A stretch of 64,000 bases of DNA from JAGDZR01 sp049115695. Its GTDB lineage: Bacteria > Bacteroidota > Bacteroidia > Cytophagales > Cyclobacteriaceae. Position numbers and translations under genes: made by a program. The notes beneath the pieces were generated by a model. That model was not told the origin of the DNA and did not search any database. It saw nothing but the letters and a program-made list of their open reading frames with translations. Of the stretch, positions 59,397 through 64,000 are shown one piece after another (within the stretch, counting starts at the first letter, position 1; each line of letters begins with the position of its first letter). The DNA lies in assembly GCA_049115695.1 (NCBI GenBank), contig JAGDZR010000007.1:1-64000 (forward strand), read 5' to 3'.

Positions 59397-60941
59397 TTAA
59401 TGCACGTCTCCCATTAATTTCCTGATCGGCTTGATCAAAACACCCAACAAAAGTGCCGCTCCAAATGTGGTTAACACGATGGTCATATATTGGTTTGGCA
59501 TATCTGCTAATGCGTCGGCATTACCACCACTTGCCTCTCCTGCAATAATTCCTGCCAGCAGATTACCTAATGATACAGACAAGAACCATATACCCATCAT
59601 TTGACCACCATAGCCTTTTGGCGCAAGTTTGGTTGTAAGGCTTAAACCAACAGGACTAAGACTGAGCTCTCCCCAGGTATGAAGCAGATATGTAAATGCC
59701 AACCAGGTTGGGATGGCTAAATCTCCTGAAGCGGCGATCTTAGCGGCGAAATACATCACAAAGAATCCGGCTCCAACTCCTACCAGACCAAATAAGAACT
59801 TCAACGGTGAACTTGGCTCAAAATGGCGTTTCGCCAACCAAATCCACATCGCACCAAAAAATGGCGCAAATATCACAATGAATACTGCGTTCAGTGATTG
59901 AAACCACGCTGCTGGTATTTCCCAACCAAACATGGTTCTGTCAGTAAAACGCTGAGCGAAAAGATTTAGGGTCGAACCTGCCTGCTCAAATCCTGACCAG
60001 AAAACCGCTGAGAAGATGAAAACAATGCCAATAGCAACCACCTTCTTTTTATCAACCATATCAAGCCCACCGAACAATACTATATAGAACAAATACGAGA
60101 AGGCCACTACTGCGATTATATACTTAGAAGCATTAGCCACAGCGCTTGCGTCAATGGGTATCACTCCGCTAAACAATAAAACAAGCACGACAACAATTGT
60201 GCCCAAAACAAAGCCTGTATTCTTCTTTAGCTTAGCCTGTTTTGTAACCTCTTCATCAGAATCTAAACTTGGTTCATCACCCACTCCATCGAGATTACCA
60301 GCCGTCAACTTGTATTGAATGAGACCAATCACCATTCCAAATCCGGCCAATCCAAATCCAAGATGCCAGTTATAGGTAGCCAATAATCCTGTCAGCAGAG
60401 GCGCAATAAAGGCTCCAATATTGATACCCATATAAAAAATGGAGAATCCTGCATCTCGTCTACTGTCATCCTTACCATACAACTGCCCCACAATCGAACT
60501 AACATTCGGCTTTAAAAGTCCTGTTCCAACTACAATCAGAATTAGTCCAAGATAGAAGAACAGCGTATCGACTGCCCCTACTGCATCTTTTGGGGCACTT
60601 GAAAACATTTCCAACGCACCAGGAATTGCCATTGAAAAGTGTCCGCAGGCGATAATGATACCACCATACCAAACAGACTTTTTAAGTCCGAATAAGCGAT
60701 CCGCAAACCACCCACCAGGAAGCGCTAATAGGTACACACCCATTGTGTATAGGCCGTATATTGCACCTGATGTTTTATCATCAAAACCCAGTCCTCCACT
60801 GACCACTGGTGTGGCCATAAATAATGTGAGGAGTGCACGCATGCCATAATAGCTAAAACGCTCCCACATTTCAGTAAAAAAGAGGGTGGATAAGCCCTTT
60901 GGATGTCCAAAGAAGCCAGTATCATTTTGGGAATTATTCAT
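59397..60941 (-). CDS. POT-family proton-coupled peptide transporter
   Basis: 514 residues with about 13-14 membrane helices. Family motifs: F-F-T-E-M-W-E-R-F-S-Y-Y-G-M-R (the E-x-x-E-R-F-type proton-coupling helix 1), G-G-W-F-A-D-R-L-F-G, F-S-I-F-Y-M-G-I-N-I-G-A-F (PTR2 signature) and a later W-E-I-P-A-A-W-F-Q-S-L-N. It imports di- and tripeptides using the proton gradient. Divergent from pckA with 120 bp between. Confidence 0.93.
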   Translation of the reverse strand: MNNSQNDTGFFGHPKGLSTLFFTEMWERFSYYGMRALLTLFMATPVVSGGLGFDDKTSGAIYGLYTMGVYLLALPGGWFADRLFGLKKSVWYGGIIIACGHFSMAIPGALEMFSSAPKDAVGAVDTLFFYLGLILIVVGTGLLKPNVSSIVGQLYGKDDSRRDAGFSIFYMGINIGAFIAPLLTGLLATYNWHLGFGLAGFGMVIGLIQYKLTAGNLDGVGDEPSLDSDEEVTKQAKLKKNTGFVLGTIVVVLVLLFSGVIPIDASAVANASKYIIAVVAFSYLFYIVLFGGLDMVDKKKVVAIGIVFIFSAVFWSGFEQAGSTLNLFAQRFTDRTMFGWEIPAAWFQSLNAVFIVIFAPFFGAMWIWLAKRHFEPSSPLKFLFGLVGVGAGFFVMYFAAKIAASGDLAIPTWLAFTYLLHTWGELSLSPVGLSLTTKLAPKGYGGQMMGIWFLSVSLGNLLAGIIAGEASGGNADALADMPNQYMTIVLTTFGAALLLGVLIKPIRKLMGDVH

Positions 60942-61015
60942 TATTTATTGGTAATTATGTTCAGGAAAAAAGAATGAACTTTGTAAGCATAAGCAACATA
61001 TAGTGGTTCATATTG

Positions 61016-61023
61016 TAGCTTTG
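61016..61023 (+). promoter_or_regulatory. Candidate -7 element for pckA
   Basis: TAGCTTTG matches TAnnTTTG, 38 bp before the ATG. No clear -33 TTTG at the usual distance. Confidence 0.45.
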
Positions 61024-61061
61024 AATCACACCAAACAAGTTTAAACCAATTAACTCAAACT

Positions 61062-62669
61062 ATGCAAGAATTCGGATTGAAATCCCAAAAAAGCGATCTT
61101 CGTAATTCAGGACTCAAGGTAAAAGAGGCTCACTGGAATCTTTCTCAGGCTGAACTCATTGAAGAAGCAATCAAAAACAAAGAGGGCCACCTGGCCGATA
61201 CTGGGGCCCTTACAGTTGATACTGGAACTTTTACAGGTCGTTCTCCAAAAGACAAATTTGTTGTAGAAGACGAAAACACAAAAGATACCGTTTGGTGGGG
61301 AAATGTAAACCAACCCATTTCACCAGAAAATTTTGATCGTATTTTCAATAAAATGGTTGGCTATCTTGAAGAGCGAAAGGTATACGTGAGAGATATGTAT
61401 GCTGGTGCAGACAAAACTCATCGGTTGCGCGTCAGGTTCATCAACACTTTTGCCTGGCACAACCTGTTTACATACAACATGTTCCTTCAGCCGGAGCAGT
61501 ACAAACTAGAGTCTTTCGAACCAAACTTCACGGTAATATGCCTTCCAAATTTCACCGCTGATCCAGAACTTGATGGTGTTCGCCAGGAAAACTTCTCCAT
61601 CGTAAACTTCACGAAACGCATAATACTCATCGGAGGAACCGAGTATTCGGGAGAAATGAAAAAAGGTATTTTCTCAGTGCTCAATTATACTTTACCAACG
61701 GAAGATAACGTCCTATCTATGCACTGCTCGGCCAATATGGGTATTACCGATCGAGACACGGCTATCTTCTTTGGGCTTTCAGGAACAGGCAAAACCACAC
61801 TATCTGCAGATCCAAATAGACTTTTGATTGGCGATGATGAGCATGGCTGGACCGACAAAAACGTCTTCAATTTTGAGGGAGGTTGCTATGCCAAGGCTAT
61901 TGATCTCACACGAGAAAAAGAACCAGATATCTGGGACGCCATCAAATACGGAGCAATTATTGAAAACACCAGATTTCATGAGGGCACCAGGAATGTCAAC
62001 TACGAAGATGGATCTGTGACCGAAAACACAAGAGTCTCTTACCCGATTCATCACATCCGAAATGCAATTCAACCATCTATTGGAGGTATTCCAAAGAACA
62101 TCTTCTTCCTAACCTGTGATGCCTTTGGTGTTATTCCCCCACTGATGAGACTTTCAAAGGGTCAGGCGATGTATCACTTTATCTCAGGCTATACTTCCAA
62201 GGTTGCGGGCACTGAAGCTGGAGTAGATGAGCCACAGCCGGTATTTTCTGCTTGTTTTGGGGCACCCTTCCTGCCTCTACATCCTACTAAGTATGCCGAA
62301 ATGCTTGGCGAAAAAATGGAGCAGCACGAGGTAAAAATCTGGTTGATTAACACCGGATGGACCGGGGGTGCTTATGGAGTGGGAGAACGAATCAAACTCA
62401 AGTACACAAGAGCCATGATTACTGCTGCCCTGAGCGGTGTGATGGACAATGTCGGATATAGAACACATTCTATTTTCGGAGCAGAAATTCCGCTGACTTG
62501 CCCTGAGGTACCTAATGAAATCCTCAGTCCAAGGGAAACCTGGAAAAACGACGAGGCATTCTATGCTCAGGCCAATGATCTTGCAAAACGTTTCAACGAA
62601 AATTTCAAAAAGTATGAGGAATTTGCCAATGAAGAAATCATGAATGGCGCTCCTAAACCAAGGGAATAA
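61062..62669 (+). CDS. pckA: Phosphoenolpyruvate carboxykinase (ATP)
   Basis: 535 residues, normal length for the ATP-type enzyme. It converts oxaloacetate and ATP to phosphoenolpyruvate and CO2 in gluconeogenesis. Visible sites: T-G-R-S-P-K-D-K-F, the P-loop G-L-S-G-T-G-K-T-T-L-S, the metal-binding I-G-D-D-E-H-G-W, R-V-S-Y-P-I-H-H-I and N-T-G-W-T-G-G-A-Y-G-V-G. It is cytosolic. A terminator follows at once, with mgsA beyond. Confidence 0.97.
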   Translation: MQEFGLKSQKSDLRNSGLKVKEAHWNLSQAELIEEAIKNKEGHLADTGALTVDTGTFTGRSPKDKFVVEDENTKDTVWWGNVNQPISPENFDRIFNKMVGYLEERKVYVRDMYAGADKTHRLRVRFINTFAWHNLFTYNMFLQPEQYKLESFEPNFTVICLPNFTADPELDGVRQENFSIVNFTKRIILIGGTEYSGEMKKGIFSVLNYTLPTEDNVLSMHCSANMGITDRDTAIFFGLSGTGKTTLSADPNRLLIGDDEHGWTDKNVFNFEGGCYAKAIDLTREKEPDIWDAIKYGAIIENTRFHEGTRNVNYEDGSVTENTRVSYPIHHIRNAIQPSIGGIPKNIFFLTCDAFGVIPPLMRLSKGQAMYHFISGYTSKVAGTEAGVDEPQPVFSACFGAPFLPLHPTKYAEMLGEKMEQHEVKIWLINTGWTGGAYGVGERIKLKYTRAMITAALSGVMDNVGYRTHSIFGAEIPLTCPEVPNEILSPRETWKNDEAFYAQANDLAKRFNENFKKYEEFANEEIMNGAPKPRE

Positions 62670-62690
62670 TTAATTAACCTTGTTTTTAAC

Positions 62691-62724
62691 AAAAGCCTGG
62701 GGCATCTTCGTCTCAGGCTTTTTT
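62691..62724 (+). terminator. Intrinsic terminator between pckA and mgsA
   Basis: AAAAGCCTG pairs with CAGGCTTTT; the stem can extend by wobble pairs around a short loop, and a T run completes it. The T run ends 1 bp before the ATG at 62726, so mgsA either depends on readthrough or has a promoter inside the hairpin region. Confidence 0.85.
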
Positions 62725-62737
62725 AATGTCAGAAAAA

Positions 62738-63100
62738 ATGAAACTAGCAGTTATATCGCATGATGGTAAAAAGGCAGAAATGGTAGCCTTTCTGCTCAAT
62801 TACAAGAGCAAACTACAAGGTGTAGAAATCGTAGCGACAGGAACGACTGGTGGACACGCCGAAAAAGCGGGACTCGAAGTGCACAAATTTCTTTCCGGAC
62901 CACTTGGGGGAGATGCTCAAATTGCTGCATTAGCGGCTGAAAAGGAACTAGATGCTGTTTTCTTCTTTCGCGATCCAATGGACAAGCACCCACACGAACC
63001 AGATGTTCAAATGCTGATGCGCATCTGCGATGTACACAACATTCCACTGGCGACTAATCCAGCTACCGCTAAGTTGGTAATGGAGTCACTGATCAAGTAA
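62738..63100 (+). CDS. mgsA: Methylglyoxal synthase
   Basis: 120 residues from the ATG at 62738 (M-K-L-A-V-I-S-H-D-G-K-K), which lines up with known family starts; an ATG at 62726 would add four residues and touch the terminator. Key features: A-T-G-T-T-G (phosphate binding), S-G-P-L-G-G-D-A-Q-I with the catalytic Asp, F-F-R-D-P-M, H-P-H-E-P-D-V and A-T-N-P-A-T-A. It turns dihydroxyacetone phosphate into methylglyoxal, a bypass of lower glycolysis when phosphate is low. Confidence 0.93.
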   Translation: MKLAVISHDGKKAEMVAFLLNYKSKLQGVEIVATGTTGGHAEKAGLEVHKFLSGPLGGDAQIAALAAEKELDAVFFFRDPMDKHPHEPDVQMLMRICDVHNIPLATNPATAKLVMESLIK

Positions 63101-63107
63101 TTGTCTA

Positions 63108-64000
63108 TTAGGCAAACAAAGCTCCTGCAATACTTGCTGTCATCATGGTTGCTAATGTGGCAGCAGCCAGGGCTTTAAGACCAAGTTTAGATAGATCAGC
63201 CTGACGTGTAGGTGCCATCCCTCCGATTCCTCCAATCTGAATGGCTATGCTGCTGAAATTAGCAAATCCACACAAGGCATAGGTTGATATTATGATAGAC
63301 TTTTCGCTCAACACTCCGCTGGATTTCATATCTGCAAGACTTAAATAGGCCACAAACTCATTGATCACCGTTTTCTGTCCTAATAGGCTTCCAACAAGGA
63401 TCGATTCATTCCAGTCTACTCCTATTGCAAATGCAAACCATCGGAATATCTGACCCAAAATATATTGTAAAGAAAATCCATCAAAAGCACCGTTAGTTGA
63501 GCGAATCACATACTCATTTAAGCCGGTAATGGCTCCAAAACCATCCACCAACACCCAATTCAAAGCAAATATGATGGCAATAAAAGCAAGCAACATTCCA
63601 CCAATATTCAGGGCTAGTTTAACCCCATCAGAAGCGCCCTGTGCAAGTGCATCAATTACATTCACACCCAGGCTGTCTTTACTGACCTTAAGGCTACTAT
63701 CAATTTTATCATGCTCATTTTCCGGAAGGAAGATCTTGGCCATCACGATGGCAGCCGGCGCATTCATGATGGAAGCACTCAACAGGTAGGTAGCAAATTT
63801 AGCTTGCTGAGCTGGGTCTCCCCCTCCCAAAAACGACACATATGCTCCCAACACACTGCCTGCAATGGTGGCCATCCCACCAGTCATGAGACAGTTAAGC
63901 TCAGATTTGGTCATTCCTTTGATGAAGGGCCTGACCAGCAAAGGGGCCTCTGTCTGTCCCAGAAATATATTTCCCGCCGCAGATAAGCTCTCTGCACCAG
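63108..64000 (-). CDS. Concentrative nucleoside transporter (NupC/CNT), 5'-truncated
   Basis: The frame stays open to the window edge, so the N terminus is missing; about 297 residues are visible. Family motifs: G-N-I-F-L-G-Q-T-E-A-P-L-L-V-R-P (nucleoside-binding region), M-T-G-G-M-A-T-I-A-G-S-V-L, S-A-S-I-M-N-A-P-A-A-I-V and C-G-F-A-N-F-S-S-I-A-I-Q-I-G-G-I-G. Several membrane helices. It takes up nucleosides with Na+ or H+. Convergent with mgsA across 7 bp. Confidence 0.93.
   Translation of the reverse strand, partial: GAESLSAAGNIFLGQTEAPLLVRPFIKGMTKSELNCLMTGGMATIAGSVLGAYVSFLGGGDPAQQAKFATYLLSASIMNAPAAIVMAKIFLPENEHDKIDSSLKVSKDSLGVNVIDALAQGASDGVKLALNIGGMLLAFIAIIFALNWVLVDGFGAITGLNEYVIRSTNGAFDGFSLQYILGQIFRWFAFAIGVDWNESILVGSLLGQKTVINEFVAYLSLADMKSSGVLSEKSIIISTYALCGFANFSSIAIQIGGIGGMAPTRQADLSKLGLKALAAATLATMMTASIAGALFA

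Overview
The window reads as a chromosome segment of a Bacteroidota bacterium, most likely a marine or gliding member of the Cytophagales. The evidence is a SprB-repeat protein with a gliding-motility C-terminal domain next to a PorP/SprF protein, a giant secreted protein with a type IX (T9SS) sorting domain, DUF4249 lipoproteins paired with a TonB-dependent receptor, large FtsX-type permeases without a linked ATPase, and TAnnTTTG promoter elements. I see no rRNA, tRNA, insertion sequence, prophage or CRISPR array. No intergenic gap exceeds 200 bp.

Layout. 1-5675: the 3' part of a SprB-like surface adhesin and its PorP/SprF partner. 5683-7085: a small membrane protein and a gamma-class carbonic anhydrase-like protein (minus strand), then a lipoprotein. 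7171-12616: a housekeeping operon, miaB - sigma-54 activator - lptE - lysine-rich TPR protein - secG. 12613-15477: a hypothetical gene on the minus strand, then groES-groEL. 15674-18124: an FtsX-type permease. 18127-33055: a signalling and surface island with a LytTR response regulator, two similar TPR/HisKA_2 histidine kinases flanking a 2349-residue cadherin-like T9SS protein, a tiny membrane protein, and two unrecognised secreted proteins. 33206-38704: PadR regulator plus permease (minus) and a divergent permease. 38701-45808: ABC-F protein, PQQ-type sugar dehydrogenase, VapBC toxin-antitoxin joined to an ABC ATPase, TruC-like pseudouridine synthase and two exported proteins. 45805-51235: EF-hand protein, DUF4197 lipoprotein, cinA, 2-oxoacid dehydrogenase E2, CDF metal exporter and an acetyltransferase. 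51232-59344: a tightly coupled five-gene TonB receptor/DUF4249 operon. 59397-64000: POT peptide transporter, pckA, mgsA and a truncated CNT nucleoside transporter.

How the genes work together. The strongest candidate for an undescribed system is 18127-33055. The giant secreted protein is flanked by two kinases of the same architecture and a LytTR regulator. Its upstream DNA shares an element, close to GACAAGTT(C)ATGAGC, with the region before the secreted-protein operon that starts at 33055, and both regions contain direct repeats about 21 bp apart, as LytTR sites often do. A second shared element, TTGTA(C/G)TCGAAAAACAAA, occurs inside a palindrome before padR and again upstream of the LytTR promoter, which would link the permease and kinase modules. 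Separately, a sigma-54 activator with no sensory domain sits in the miaB-secG operon, and a TTGGCAC -24-like element precedes groES. Convergent gene pairs are extremely tight: four of the nine end in 4-bp interlocked stop codons.
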